DNA of 64,000 nucleotides from Neoehrlichia mikurensis (GCF_019186785.1 NZ_CP066557.1:310001-374000), one strand, 5' to 3'. Counted from the first letter of the stretch, positions 20,599-30,997 are shown. The notes: generated from the letters alone by a model not told the origin. Translations and numbers: made by a program.

Positions 20599-21699
20599 AT
20601 GATAATAGTTATTTTTCTGTTACTTATATTACTAGTTGGTAATTGTTATAAAAGTCGTCTTTTAATCGAAGATAAATTTTTACTTACTACTATAATAAAT
20701 GCCATTTTTTCATTTTCTATCAGCTGTGTGCTATATATGCAAGGATTTAGCATAATATTATCCATAGCAACTTTCATTATACTTGTTTTAATTTTTACAA
20801 TATCTCACATAGATAAAAATTTTAAATGCTTAAAATTAATAATGTTTCTATCTACTATACTTTCTTTCATTACAGTAGTGTGTATAGTAGCGTGTCTTAT
20901 GTACAAATCAAAATTATTTTTTAGCAAAGTTCCTTTATCTGAATTTTTATTCGGTACAATTTGGAATCCTGATCCAGAAATTATTGACAATAAATTGACG
21001 GGATCATTTGGCATATTACCATTGTTAGGCGGAACATTATTAATTGTAATTGTTTCTATGACAATAGCATTACCATTAGGATTATTATCTGCAATATATA
21101 TAAGTGAATACGCAAGTAAACGTATTCGTTATACTTTTAATACAGCATTAGAAATATTATGTGGCATTCCTACAGTTGTATATGGGTATTTTGCAGTAGT
21201 ATCTTTATCCCCATTTATAAGAACTTTCGCTAAATTATACAACTTCAATGCCCACTCAGAAAATGCATTAGTTGCTGGCTTATCAGTAGGTATAATGTTG
21301 CTACCATTTATTACTTTACTTCTTGAACATGCTATACGCTCTGTACCAAAGATTTTAAGATATGGATCAATGGCATTAGGAGCAACCAGAGCAGAAACTA
21401 TATGGCACATCATTATACCATATGCATTGCCATCAATTGTCAGTTCTATTATGCTATCAATTTCAAGGGTAATCGGAGAAACAATGATTGTGTTAATGGC
21501 TGCTGGTATTACAGCTAACTTAACTTTTAATCCCTTAAACTCTGTGACTACAGTAACAGTACAAATTGCAACTATATTAACAGGAGACCAACATTTTAAT
21601 AGCGCACAAACATCTTCTGCATATGCATTAGCACTTATACTTTTCATAATAACTTGGATACTAAATTCAATAGCAATCTATATTACTAAAAAACCATAA
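20599..21699 (+). CDS. pstC: phosphate ABC transporter permease PstC-like
   Basis: This is an inner-membrane permease of the Pst phosphate importer. The 366-aa protein has about eight hydrophobic segments: three at the N-terminus, then the permease core. Marks are GILPLLGGTLLIVIVSMTIA, LPLGLLSAIYISEYA, ILCGIPTVVYGYFAVVSLSP, and the EAA loop GSMALGATRAETIWHIIIPYALPSI. The ISRVIGETMIVLMAAG block and a C-terminal helix ending IAIYITKKP favour PstC over PstA. PstS is encoded separately at 12.3 kb. The following glutamine synthetase-like pseudogene begins 13 bp downstream. Confidence 0.85.
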   Translation: MIIVIFLLLILLVGNCYKSRLLIEDKFLLTTIINAIFSFSISCVLYMQGFSIILSIATFIILVLIFTISHIDKNFKCLKLIMFLSTILSFITVVCIVACLMYKSKLFFSKVPLSEFLFGTIWNPDPEIIDNKLTGSFGILPLLGGTLLIVIVSMTIALPLGLLSAIYISEYASKRIRYTFNTALEILCGIPTVVYGYFAVVSLSPFIRTFAKLYNFNAHSENALVAGLSVGIMLLPFITLLLEHAIRSVPKILRYGSMALGATRAETIWHIIIPYALPSIVSSIMLSISRVIGETMIVLMAAGITANLTFNPLNSVTTVTVQIATILTGDQHFNSAQTSSAYALALILFIITWILNSIAIYITKKP

Positions 21700-21712
21700 C
21701 ATTTCCTCGATA

Positions 21713-22490
21713 ATGTTAAAAGAAGTACTAAATTATCTTAAAGAAAAATTCAACATAATCCCCAATATTGGGATAGAACTAGAGTTTTATTTTGAAAAAG
21801 TAGAAGAATACAATTTGCAATCACTTATAAATACAATATCATTAAAAATCAATCAGTTGTCATGTCAAATTGCTAAAGAAACCCACCATTATCAATATGA
21901 AATACAAACATATAACAGTAGTAATATTAAAAATATAATCACAGATTTATTCACTATAAAAGAAATTATACAAGAATGCACAGCATCCTTTGGAGGAAAC
22001 GCTAATTTTTCAGCAAAACCATACCTAGATAAAGCTGGAAGTGCTTTTCATATTCATGTTAATCTTTTAAATTTATATAATGAAAATTTATTTTTTAACT
22101 ATAATAACCATATGAGCGATACTCTATCTTACTGCATAGGAGGATTATGCTCTTCTATTAAAAAACATATGATCTTCTTTGCTCCAAACGAAGATTCTTA
22201 TTTAAGATACATATATGCTGACATTGACACACCTACCACAATAAGCTGGGGAGGAAATAATAGAAGCGTTGCTATAAGACTACCGACCATTACTAATAAT
22301 TTATCAAGATGCAAGAATAGAACATAGAGTTCTTGGAGCTGATTGTAATTATCAACATGCTATTGTTTCAGTCTTACAAGCATATGGAATAGCTTCAGAT
22401 CCTCAATATAAACTAGAAAAATTACCATTAAATCTCATAACAACTAAATCAACATCTAATTCTCATCAAATCACAAAATCTTCAATATAG
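21713..22490 (+). pseudogene. small glutamine synthetase-like gene with a frameshift
   Basis: Glutamine synthetases make glutamine from glutamate, ammonia and ATP. This gene covers only the catalytic region: NIGIELEFYFEKVEE, AGSAFHIHVNLL, APNEDSYLRY, and ISWGGNNRSVAIRLP in the first frame. That frame ends at TAG 22325. The +1 frame continues with DARIEHRVLGADCNYQHAIV to TAG 22488-22490, the expected next block (aRiEhRl.GADaN). The whole span is 778 bp, that is 259 codons plus one base, so one extra base near 22308-22312 explains the break. Even repaired, about 258 aa is much shorter than the 440-470 aa of typical enzymes and lacks the N-terminal beta-grasp domain. It is either a pseudogene or a sequencing or strain difference. 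Confidence 0.8.
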
Positions 22491-23048
22491 GTAAAAAAAC
22501 CTATCATTAAATCTCAAAATAACATTAAACATATAATCCCTTAATCATCAAAAAACACATTGTACTATAATCATGGACACATCCTTAAACTTGCTTTTAA
22601 AATTTTATAATAAATCACTTATAGTTGGCACTAAATTTACTAAATGATATACCTTAATATTTGTTATTTTAGTAAAATAACTCCTTTATATACTACACGT
22701 AACATATATTAAAAATGTATAGAATATTAAATTTATATAACAAGAAAAAACTTTAGTATTAGTTTATATACAAAACACCTTTGTTGTTACTCTCCTATGT
22801 TTTTATAAATCGGGCAATTCTCAATAACTCTACAGTTTCTTTTAAAAATGCACCTTAAAAATAATTCACAACAACATTAATAAATTAGTTAATCGCTAAT
22901 GGTAAAATTGTTTATTGCATAAATTCAGACTAACATTAAATATATGTTTAGTAGTAAAATATATAATATATTATTAAATATGCTATAATAACCTATATAA
23001 ACTTTATACATAAGTATTAATAATATATCTTTGCTATACTAGTTATTA
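22491..23048. other. spacer, nothing recognised
   Basis: Convergent AT-rich spacer. A weak hairpin (ataggt / acctat, 22487-22504) overlaps the end of the glutamine synthetase-like pseudogene but lacks a clear T tract. No coding trace is seen. Confidence 0.35.
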
Positions 23049-23516
23049 CTAAGATTCAATAAATATATGTGGCATAAATTCATCTGCTACTTTATGATAC
23101 ACTTCTTTTTTGAAATAGATCACATTATTTATTACATAATCTAGATTTTGCCAACTCCATGATTTGAACTCTGGATGTAAAGAATAATTAATATCAATTT
23201 CTGAGTCTTCTCCTATAAACTTCATAAGAACCCATCTTTGCTTTTGTCCTGAAAATTTTTTATAAGTTTTATTAAGAGCTTCAGGTATTTTATAGTATAG
23301 CCATCTCTTACTTATATATATAACATGCACACTCTTTATACCTGTTTCTTCTAATAATTCGCGCAGTGCTGCATCTTTATAAGATTCATTAATATGAATA
23401 CCACCCTGAGGCATTTGCCAAGAATCTATGCTATAATCAGCTCTCTGACCTACAAAAACTTTCCTTTCTTTGTTAATTAGTAAAATCCCTACACATGGAC
23501 GATACTCTTCATACAT
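23049..23516 (-). CDS. rppH: RNA pyrophosphohydrolase (Nudix)
   Basis: RppH removes pyrophosphate from mRNA 5' ends, which starts RNA decay; in related bacteria it was called invasion protein IalA. The 155-aa product opens YRPCVGILLINKERKVFVGQR. It carries a perfect Nudix box GGIHINES..AALRELLEETGI (G-x5-E-x7-REUxEExGU). QRWVLMKFIG and FKSWSWQNLD follow, as in RppH. Length is typical. It stands alone between long spacers. Confidence 0.93.
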   Translation of the reverse strand: MYEEYRPCVGILLINKERKVFVGQRADYSIDSWQMPQGGIHINESYKDAALRELLEETGIKSVHVIYISKRWLYYKIPEALNKTYKKFSGQKQRWVLMKFIGEDSEIDINYSLHPEFKSWSWQNLDYVINNVIYFKKEVYHKVADEFMPHIFIES

Positions 23517-24478
23517 GTTGTATACTCTAATAGTTATAATTTAACATAAGCCCACACCAATTTTTTCTTGGTAAAAAATACTAACTTCATATTAAATGGT
23601 AAGTCTTTAAAAAAGATATATAGATAGTTATTATTCAACATTAACATAACCACAAAATATAATGTGTATTTATAAATATACATAATACATTACTATACAT
23701 GCAAATTAACAACATAAGATAACAGTTTTGTTTAGCATTACCAGTAAAAATTTAAATAACTAAAAAATTTTTACGCACAAATACTATGTGCAACTTATTA
23801 TATAAATACATTAAATCCTATAATAAACAGCTATATTTACCTATAGTAAAACTATACTATACATTTTACACAACTATACAACCACCCACCTATTATTCTA
23901 TTAAAAAAATTAATAAATAGAACATGTTATGTTGCTTGATAAAAATATTTACAACATTAAAAGTATTGTGAAACCTGTTATATTATACCTACTTATACAT
24001 AAGCATGCTAAATTGATAGATAAATTTCTCTTTTATACAAAATATATTATGTAACCTTTTTATAACCCAAAAATATTAAGCCATAAATAATTTTAAAGTA
24101 AACAGTTAAAAAAAGCACATTCTAGTAATATAAGAATATATACATTAACATGCGTGTATTACCATATCATAATACACATTCAATGTTGATTTACAAGCTC
24201 ATAATATAAGAAAACTTCTAGAGAATAAAAGTAGAGGTTAATAAATTTTACAAGTAAAAAATAAGCAAATTGTACATCAAATTAGAAATAAACAATTTTA
24301 TACTTTCATTAGCATATTTCAAAAATAACATTTGATACCTTTTAATATCATCTTGATAAAAACCACTTTTACTTTAAAACTTACAAAAGTATAACTCTAA
24401 CATAGTATAAAAATATCTAAACAATTCCTATTTAAAAGAAACTGTCACAATTAAGTTAATAAATATGATACTATAAAA
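23517..24478. other. spacer, nothing recognised
   Basis: About 960 bp of AT-rich DNA lies between two minus-strand genes. I read both strands and saw no conserved protein fragment, tRNA or repeat that I could support. Confidence 0.4.
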
Positions 24479-25276
24479 CTAATAGGCCGTACTTAACTTT
24501 AATCCATCATATGCTATAACAACCTCACTATCGACATAACTACTAACATAACTTTTAACATCGTTGTAATCTATATCATGACTCATATGAGTTAAAACAG
24601 TGATTTTAGGATTTAAGATTTTTATCCACTCAATACATAAATCTACATGTGCGTGAGCATATGTCTCATCATATCGCAAACATCCCAAAACCAATATTTC
24701 AATATTTTTTAATAAATTAAAGGACTTTTCAGGAAAAAACTTTACATCTGTACAATACGCAATTCTATCATTAATAACAAACCCATTTGTTTCAATATTT
24801 CCATGGATTTGCTTTAAAGACACTATTTTACACTCTCCAATATAAAATATCTCATAAGGATACACAACATTTACTGTCAAGTAACAACATTTTTTCCAAG
24901 GAGTACTAGGTCTACTAGGCACAAATAAATAAGCATAACTTGAAAGTAACATACACAAAGTATTAAAATCACTATATATTGGTATATATTTCAGTTCATT
25001 TTTGGGAGCAAATGCTTGAATTTCCCCTATTCCAGCACAATGATCAGAATGACAGTGTGTAAATAAAACAGCATCTATAGCATTAATATTATTATTTAGT
25101 GCTTGTATACGCAAATCAGGAGAAGCATCTATTAACAAGCTTAAGTTTTTATATTCAACTAACGCTGATGCCCTTGTCCTTTTATTATATTGTAACCCGG
25201 AATAACATACCTTACAAACACACCCTATAGATGGAACACCTACTGATGACCCACATCCAAGAATTGTAATATTCAT
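24479..25276 (-). CDS. MBL-fold metallo-hydrolase (PhnP-like)
   Basis: This is a metallo-beta-lactamase fold phosphodiesterase-type hydrolase. The 265-aa product starts MNITILGCGSSVGVPSIGC. It has paired cysteines (CVCKVC) typical of the PhnP-like subgroup, where they bind an extra zinc. LLIDASPDLRIQAL leads to the metal motif THCHSDHCAG (HxHxDH). Further metal ligands are probably in KQIHGNIET, IAYCTDV and LTHMSHDIDY. Homologues act on cyclic phosphate esters; the substrate here is unknown. The gene is isolated, with no phosphonate genes nearby. Confidence 0.85.
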   Translation of the reverse strand: MNITILGCGSSVGVPSIGCVCKVCYSGLQYNKRTRASALVEYKNLSLLIDASPDLRIQALNNNINAIDAVLFTHCHSDHCAGIGEIQAFAPKNELKYIPIYSDFNTLCMLLSSYAYLFVPSRPSTPWKKCCYLTVNVVYPYEIFYIGECKIVSLKQIHGNIETNGFVINDRIAYCTDVKFFPEKSFNLLKNIEILVLGCLRYDETYAHAHVDLCIEWIKILNPKITVLTHMSHDIDYNDVKSYVSSYVDSEVVIAYDGLKLSTAY

Positions 25277-25944
25277 AATAAAAATTTACTTTATAGCTTA
25301 CCACAGTATCATTTGTTGCTTAATAAATCAACACTTATACATAAACACAAGTTTATTGTAAATATCTTAAACATCACATAATACTATGAAAACCACCTTC
25401 TAATACCTAAATGCGTATTTCAAGTACTCATTCATTAGATATTATATTTTAACAAAATACAAAACATCTAGTTCATGATTAGCATGGCCCTTTTATTATA
25501 TAACAAATTTAAAACAATAAATAACCTACTCCTGCTAAAAAAATTTTCTTAACAGTCAAAAAAAATATACTATAATATGTTCTCCGCCAATACCACAAGT
25601 AAAGGATATATCTTACGTGGAATATTATTTACATTAATTTTATATAGTAAAGAACATGCTCTATATTTGTTGCATCAATTAACTAAATATCTTATATCTA
25701 CTATTTTTTACCAGATGACCTATATAATTATTTAATATAAAACATTATCATAATACTCATTAAAGCTTATATTTTGTCATTATCTTAATTAATCAATTAA
25801 ATAGCATTAAAATTTATAAAAACTTTTTTTTGTAAATATATCAATATTCTTTACTATATATCCCTTAATGTATTATTTTATATTATACATAAGTTATTAT
25901 AACAATGTAAACTACACGTATATTGCTAAATTTCAAACAGAATA
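25277..25944. other. spacer with one short open frame
   Basis: AT-rich spacer. A 52-codon rightward frame starts at ATG 25577 and ends at 25735; it has a hydrophobic middle (RGILFTLILYS) but no recognisable relative, and I do not count it as a gene. Confidence 0.3.
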
Positions 25945-26460
25945 TTAATCATCTGTTGCACGAAGTGTTTTGATAACATCTTCATCAAAAAAAATACTTC
26001 TTATTGAATTTGCCTGTGTCTTTCTTTTTTGAAGTCCAGCTTTATATTCAATATCCTTAATATTTTGTTCATTAAATTCTTTACCTATATCAATTAGATC
26101 GCTATCCATGCTAGCATAAAAATTACATACTTCCGCTTTTAAAATTTCAATTTGTTCCTTATCAATATTAACATTTTTTGTGAAAATTTTAACTAAATAA
26201 TTTGACATTATATCAACATTACCCAGAGATAAATAACATAACGAAAGCCCTGATGCATCCCTTTCAAGATACTTACATCCTTTTCTTCTAATACCTAAAA
26301 CTTCATATTCTAGTTTATCTTCAAAAAATTTTATAGCACATACATATGGCTTACATTCTTTTAAAGCATCAATAAGCCCTACACAACTATCAGCATGAGA
26401 TTGAAAACTATAGCAGACAGCTACTATAACATATACACTAACTTTTAGGATGTTCATCAT
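25945..26460 (-). CDS. small cysteine-containing exported protein, third gene of a possible pilus-like set
   Basis: I do not recognise this protein by sequence. From the ATG at 26460 it is 171 aa and begins with a signal peptide (ILKVSVYVIVAVCYSFQSHA). The mature part opens with cysteines in DSCVGLIDALKECKPYVC, then RRKGCKYLE and LSLCYLSLG, followed by a helical region rich in K, E and D. It is probably periplasmic and disulphide bonded. The start overlaps the end of the preceding gene by about 23 bp, so the two are translationally coupled. Its place after a PilO-like gene recalls PilP, but that is inference from position and topology only. The frame extends upstream to 26505. Confidence 0.6.
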   Translation of the reverse strand: MMNILKVSVYVIVAVCYSFQSHADSCVGLIDALKECKPYVCAIKFFEDKLEYEVLGIRRKGCKYLERDASGLSLCYLSLGNVDIMSNYLVKIFTKNVNIDKEQIEILKAEVCNFYASMDSDLIDIGKEFNEQNIKDIEYKAGLQKRKTQANSIRSIFFDEDVIKTLRATDD

Positions 26461-27061
26461 GACTCTTGCCTGATATACTATATAAATCAAACACAACATT
26501 ACCATATACTACAGGGATAAAATCCCCTGCAAGGTTATGTTTTATTATATCATGCGTAATTTCTTTGCTTTTTGTTAACTCAAAAGACCTAACAGCAATA
26601 TAGCCAGGAATATCATATTTCACGGCATGCATAAATAAAAAAACATTCTCATCAGTTATGGAAGTAAATCTTATTACTATATTATGTCTTACAACATCTA
26701 TGTACTGCTTCTTATAATTGTCACTAACTAATATAGGAGAAGATATAATAATTTGTGGACTCAAAATTTTATACTTCACACATAAAGTATTAATTAAGGA
26801 TTCTAAATTATTAACATGAGACATACTATATACATTTGAGTTTGATATCTCTTGCCATACAGTAAAATTATTGTTAAGTTCAGTTTCATGCTTATGCAGA
26901 TTTACTATTTCAAAATTTATTTTTTGAATTTCACTTTTAATATCACTAATACTTAATTTTATATTATAATTATAATAGCAAACAGAACAGAAAATACACA
27001 ACAACAACACAAGCAATATACTATATGTTACTAACTTTACATAAGAACCTCTTTTTAGCAT
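26438..27061 (-). CDS. single-pass membrane protein with coiled coil, PilO/GspM-like topology
   Basis: I do not recognise this 207-aa protein by sequence. A short cytoplasmic start (MLKRGSYVK) precedes one transmembrane helix (about 12-30, LVLLLCIFCSVCYYNYNI). A coiled-coil-like helix (about 33-65) and an alpha/beta domain up to the C-terminus follow. This is the topology of PilO or GspM, inner-membrane platform proteins of type IV pili and type II secretion. It lies 9 bp after the preceding gene and overlaps the next, so all three form one operon. Function is inferred from architecture alone. Confidence 0.6.
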   Translation of the reverse strand: MLKRGSYVKLVTYSILLVLLLCIFCSVCYYNYNIKLSISDIKSEIQKINFEIVNLHKHETELNNNFTVWQEISNSNVYSMSHVNNLESLINTLCVKYKILSPQIIISSPILVSDNYKKQYIDVVRHNIVIRFTSITDENVFLFMHAVKYDIPGYIAVRSFELTKSKEITHDIIKHNLAGDFIPVVYGNVVFDLYSISGKSHDEHPKS

Positions 27062-27070
27062 ATTTCCTAC

Positions 27071-28519
27071 TTATTTGATAAAATTAATGTTTACATATTT
27101 ATTATCAGTATGTTCATTATATATAGAAATATTAACTTTATAATTATCAAACATATTATAAGCAATAACCTTCAAAGCTTCATAATGTGTTAAAAAGTCT
27201 TTTCTTAATTTAAATTTTAAACTGACCTTCATATTTATTTCTTTATCTTTAGTAACACCCCATGACAAATAATTAATACTAAAATAAGAAGATTTTAATT
27301 TATGAAACTGCATAATATTATCAAGAGAAAAAAAACTAGTACTGGATAACAACTTATACATATCTACTGTTTCACGCATTTCATTAATTTTTATAAAATC
27401 ACAATCACTTCTCATACTATTAAATTTGGAAGCAAGTTTTTCTTTATGTTGAAATAATTGAACTTTTCTCTTCAAATTCACATTAATATTAAAAATACAT
27501 AAAGCATTTAACATACAAAGTAATACCGACATCCACATACAAGATGGTATTATATATTTGCACATTAATGATGATCTATAAAAAAGATGTGTTTTTTTTG
27601 TATGCACTATATACAAAGGATTATGCTGAGAAATAGCATATAACATAACCGTATCACAATATACACTAACAATATTAGCAGATTCTCTTATCATTAACAC
27701 TTTTGCTAATTCATATGGTGTAAAAATATAAATATCTATTTTTTGAAAATCAAAAGCTAAAAGACTTGCCTTAATATCGCTAGGAATAATAACATATAGA
27801 CTTACTTCATCTTTATCTTGTAACCCAAATTCTGCAAGATAACGGATAGTATTCTCTATTTCTTGGTATATCTGTCCAGCAATAATATCTGGTAATAACT
27901 CATCTGCAGAAACAGCTATAACATTGGTAAAAACTATTTTACCATTATCTAAAACAATTTGTCGGAAATCATTTGTTTTAGTGTATGCTATTAGCATAGT
28001 CCATCTTCTACAACTTTTGTTATGTATTTTAAGTAAATTATTAGTCACATTTACTAGCTCAATAGGGAATAGTAATATTCCTTTAAAATTATTTGAATAT
28101 TCTAAAATTATATCAATCAACGATTGAGACAATTTATCTTGAATCTTGCATTCAACAAACATATAATGCCAGTTATTATCTTCTTTGCTAGGCTTAGATA
28201 TTAAAAATGCAGACTTTACCTCATAATCATGCAAAGTATCATAAGATTTCATATTAATTAAATACCTAATTATAAACCTACTAGCTGCAGGTATAGTTTG
28301 TCTTGTGTATATTTGATGACTATAATTCAGTAAAAAGTATACAGGTAAATCTCTATTAGAAACAATTAATGACTTAATATCACAAAAATTTGCATCGTTC
28401 ATTTCTTCGAAAAAATATTTATGCAATATCACATTATTAACAATACTCAGTATTGCAGCACCATTGTCCCCAATAGAAATAACTATTTTATCTTTACATA
28501 ATGACTTAAAAAATGACAT
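27071..28519 (-). CDS. large bitopic membrane protein, PilM-PilN/GspL-like architecture
   Basis: I do not recognise this 482-aa protein by sequence. An N-terminal cytoplasmic part of about 315 residues starts DKIVISIGDNGAAILSIV, which could be the first strand pair of an actin-like fold. One transmembrane helix lies at about 326-350 (MWMSVLLCMLNALCIF). A coiled coil and a C-terminal periplasmic domain (about 405-482) of ferredoxin-like beta-alpha-beta pattern follow. GspL, and PilM plus PilN fused, have this order. It is the first gene of a tight three-gene minus-strand operon. No assembly ATPase, pilin or secretin is in the window. Confidence 0.6.
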   Translation of the reverse strand: MSFFKSLCKDKIVISIGDNGAAILSIVNNVILHKYFFEEMNDANFCDIKSLIVSNRDLPVYFLLNYSHQIYTRQTIPAASRFIIRYLINMKSYDTLHDYEVKSAFLISKPSKEDNNWHYMFVECKIQDKLSQSLIDIILEYSNNFKGILLFPIELVNVTNNLLKIHNKSCRRWTMLIAYTKTNDFRQIVLDNGKIVFTNVIAVSADELLPDIIAGQIYQEIENTIRYLAEFGLQDKDEVSLYVIIPSDIKASLLAFDFQKIDIYIFTPYELAKVLMIRESANIVSVYCDTVMLYAISQHNPLYIVHTKKTHLFYRSSLMCKYIIPSCMWMSVLLCMLNALCIFNINVNLKRKVQLFQHKEKLASKFNSMRSDCDFIKINEMRETVDMYKLLSSTSFFSLDNIMQFHKLKSSYFSINYLSWGVTKDKEINMKVSLKFKLRKDFLTHYEALKVIAYNMFDNYKVNISIYNEHTDNKYVNINFIK

Positions 28520-28777
28520 AAATCTCTATGTTAGTTTTACTATCAAAAGTTCCTCAACTTTTAGTTTACATGTATTAGTATATAAAAAATTATTAACTAA
28601 CATTTAATCACATTTCACATATAAAATTATTACATAACATTAAGCGGAACTTTCTAAGAATTATTGTATACAGCCCCCATTTTTTACACATTTTAATAAT
28701 TAACAATATTCTATTTTTAATCATATAAAAATTATCTTTACAATTTACTCCCTCAGTTAACTCTTGAGAAAACTTTT

Positions 28778-30997
28778 CTATAATAGTTCTTCCGATAACC
28801 TATCAATAGCATTTTCAACATTAATGTTATATAACTCAATACCTCTCCTACTGACAGGAATATCCTCCATATGAACTATTCTATGATGTCCTTTTTTATT
28901 TTTAATATACCTAAAAGCTAAAAATGCTATAGCAATCAAAAAAAATAAAGGTACTATAATTGCTACAGCTAATAATGATGCTCTACTACCTGCATTATCT
29001 AATACATTATTCCCTGTAATATTATTATTTGTTAAATACCCTACTTTTGAAGAGTTAAGCATATTTGCTGACCCATTAAATGGCAACAAAATATTATCAT
29101 TTTTACTTAAATTATGTTTCTTATGTGTATTCTCATGTAATTTTAGATTTTTATTAACTATACTATTTTTATTGCTACGATTCGCGGGAGTGCTTTGTAA
29201 TTTATCCACTTGATTCAGTGAACTTGTAGAAGTTACAGAATTATTTAATATAATATCATCCTTAATAGTACCAGTAACATTGTTTCCTGTAGCATTTACG
29301 GCTTTATTTAAAGTATTAACTATAGTATGATTTTGCAACTCATTAGTAACACTTGTAGTATACACAGAAGTAGTAGAACTTTCTTTCTGTATATCACCAG
29401 AAGGAATATTTGCCTCATGGTTATTATATAATACTGTAGCATAAGAAGTAGTAGAACTTTCCTTCTGTATATCATCAGAAGGAATATTTGCCTCATGGTT
29501 ATTATATAATACTGTAGCATAAGAAGTAGTAGAACTTTCCTTCTGTATATCATCAGAAGGAATATTTGCCTCATAATAATGATTTAATGTAGAATTTTTA
29601 TAATTCTCATGTTTATATGTGACTACTTTTGTAGAATATTTTTTTATAACTCCATTAACATTCATTGTTAATCCAATAACATTATTATCTGATATCTTAT
29701 TATTAAGCAATACCTGTCCATTCATCATACGATACCAATCAACAATAGGATGATTAATATCCACATCAAATGCTATAATAGAGTTTATATTTTGATGTAA
29801 TAAATCATTAGCAGGAATTATATATATAGTACTCTTATTATTAAAAATAGTCGTAACAATTACATTACCATTATCATATTTAACATATAATGCCTTAACA
29901 TCCTCTTGAATATTAACTATATCATAAATAATACTTTGTGTAACATCACCATAGTTAGCAATTAACGCTAATTGTTTAGTCATACGAGATAAATCTTCGC
30001 TGTATATATTTCCTATATATACAATATGTACACTATCACCAACATTAATAAACTTGATTAGCTCTATATAACTTCGTGGCATTTTAACTGTATTACCACT
30101 AACGATACACCTATAATTACTAACTAAACAATCTTCTGATTGTTTAGTTCTTAAATAATTTATACTGGATTTGTGTATTTTAGAAAAAAACTTATACTGT
30201 TCCAAGTGCTTACTAATATACGTAAAATTAAATTTACCATTGTTAATATTTGAAGATATGATGAGATCGTTATGTTCTTTCTCATATCCTACAATCTTAA
30301 ACAAGTAATAACTTTGTACTAAATTATTTCTACTTCTTGGTTTGATAACTTCATAATTATTGCCTTTAACTCTCCACATTACATAAATTCTATCATCCAT
30401 ATTAGCTCTTCTATCTTTTAGTGTCTTCGCAATAACTAAAAAATCTCCTCTATCATCTTGCCGTATAATAACAGGATATTTATAAATAACTGATTTATTC
30501 TTTACATAACTATTGAGCTCTATTTTCTTAACCTGAGAAAACAATACACCATTTGTGTTTAATGCATACATTTTTAGAAATAAAGTATTAGCATTACCTT
30601 GTGTATGAAACTTTTTTTCAATAAACACACAAGCTAAAAAATTAGCTTCATCTTTTTTCCAAAATAATATCTCTGGTGAATAATTTGTAATACCCCTATC
30701 AATAGGCATATCATTTATTTTGAATGTATTAGTATCTCCACTAGGTAGTAGTATTTTAATATATAAATCACTATGATTATTCATTGCATAATAGATAGTA
30801 AAAATAATTCCCTCATATTCAAAGACATCAACACTATTCTTTTGAAAAAGTTCTACATCATAATTTGTATTTTCTTTCAAATTACCAAGTGCTCTACTCA
30901 TTATATTAACCCCAGTCTTCTTATCAAAAGAGACATCTTTATTTACTGAATTGAAGATATTATTCTGTATTAATATCTTGTTATATGTGTTTTTCAT
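28778..30997 (-). CDS. large repeat-containing membrane protein, probable surface or secreted antigen
   Basis: This is a 739-aa protein without a recognised family. No signal peptide is evident at the N-terminus. Residues about 40-480 are beta-rich with repeating sheet-like segments (FWKKDEANFLACVFIE, RIYVMWRVKG). Then follow about 2.7 copies of a 26-residue tandem repeat (EANIPSDDIQKESSTTS...), a Ser/Thr/Asn-rich stalk, and one transmembrane helix near 665-690 (LLAVAIIVPLFFLIAIAFLAF). A basic stop and a roughly 45-residue tail complete it. The Ser/Thr-rich repeats resemble Ehrlichia tandem-repeat and mucin-like proteins, but assignment to a known antigen is not possible from sequence alone. 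It lies upstream of the pilus-like operon on the same strand, with a gap of about 260 bp. Confidence 0.7.
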   Translation of the reverse strand: MKNTYNKILIQNNIFNSVNKDVSFDKKTGVNIMSRALGNLKENTNYDVELFQKNSVDVFEYEGIIFTIYYAMNNHSDLYIKILLPSGDTNTFKINDMPIDRGITNYSPEILFWKKDEANFLACVFIEKKFHTQGNANTLFLKMYALNTNGVLFSQVKKIELNSYVKNKSVIYKYPVIIRQDDRGDFLVIAKTLKDRRANMDDRIYVMWRVKGNNYEVIKPRSRNNLVQSYYLFKIVGYEKEHNDLIISSNINNGKFNFTYISKHLEQYKFFSKIHKSSINYLRTKQSEDCLVSNYRCIVSGNTVKMPRSYIELIKFINVGDSVHIVYIGNIYSEDLSRMTKQLALIANYGDVTQSIIYDIVNIQEDVKALYVKYDNGNVIVTTIFNNKSTIYIIPANDLLHQNINSIIAFDVDINHPIVDWYRMMNGQVLLNNKISDNNVIGLTMNVNGVIKKYSTKVVTYKHENYKNSTLNHYYEANIPSDDIQKESSTTSYATVLYNNHEANIPSDDIQKESSTTSYATVLYNNHEANIPSGDIQKESSTTSVYTTSVTNELQNHTIVNTLNKAVNATGNNVTGTIKDDIILNNSVTSTSSLNQVDKLQSTPANRSNKNSIVNKNLKLHENTHKKHNLSKNDNILLPFNGSANMLNSSKVGYLTNNNITGNNVLDNAGSRASLLAVAIIVPLFFLIAIAFLAFRYIKNKKGHHRIVHMEDIPVSRRGIELYNINVENAIDRLSEELL
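29367..29575 (-). repeat. 78-bp tandem repeat, about 2.7 copies, in frame
   Basis: A 78-bp unit repeats with the marker gtagtagaact starting at 29370, 29448 and 29526. The unit is 26 codons, so copy number change keeps the frame. Two copies are almost identical; the one nearest the protein C-terminus is partial and has SGD instead of SDD. The near identity points to recent expansion. Confidence 0.92.

Noticed and set aside
25577..25735. 52-codon plus frame in a spacer
   Set aside because: No family, weak start context; kept only as a note.
29320..29574. 84-codon minus frame made of repeated residues
   Set aside because: It is the shadow of the 78-bp in-frame repeats of the 739-aa protein, since 78 is a multiple of three.
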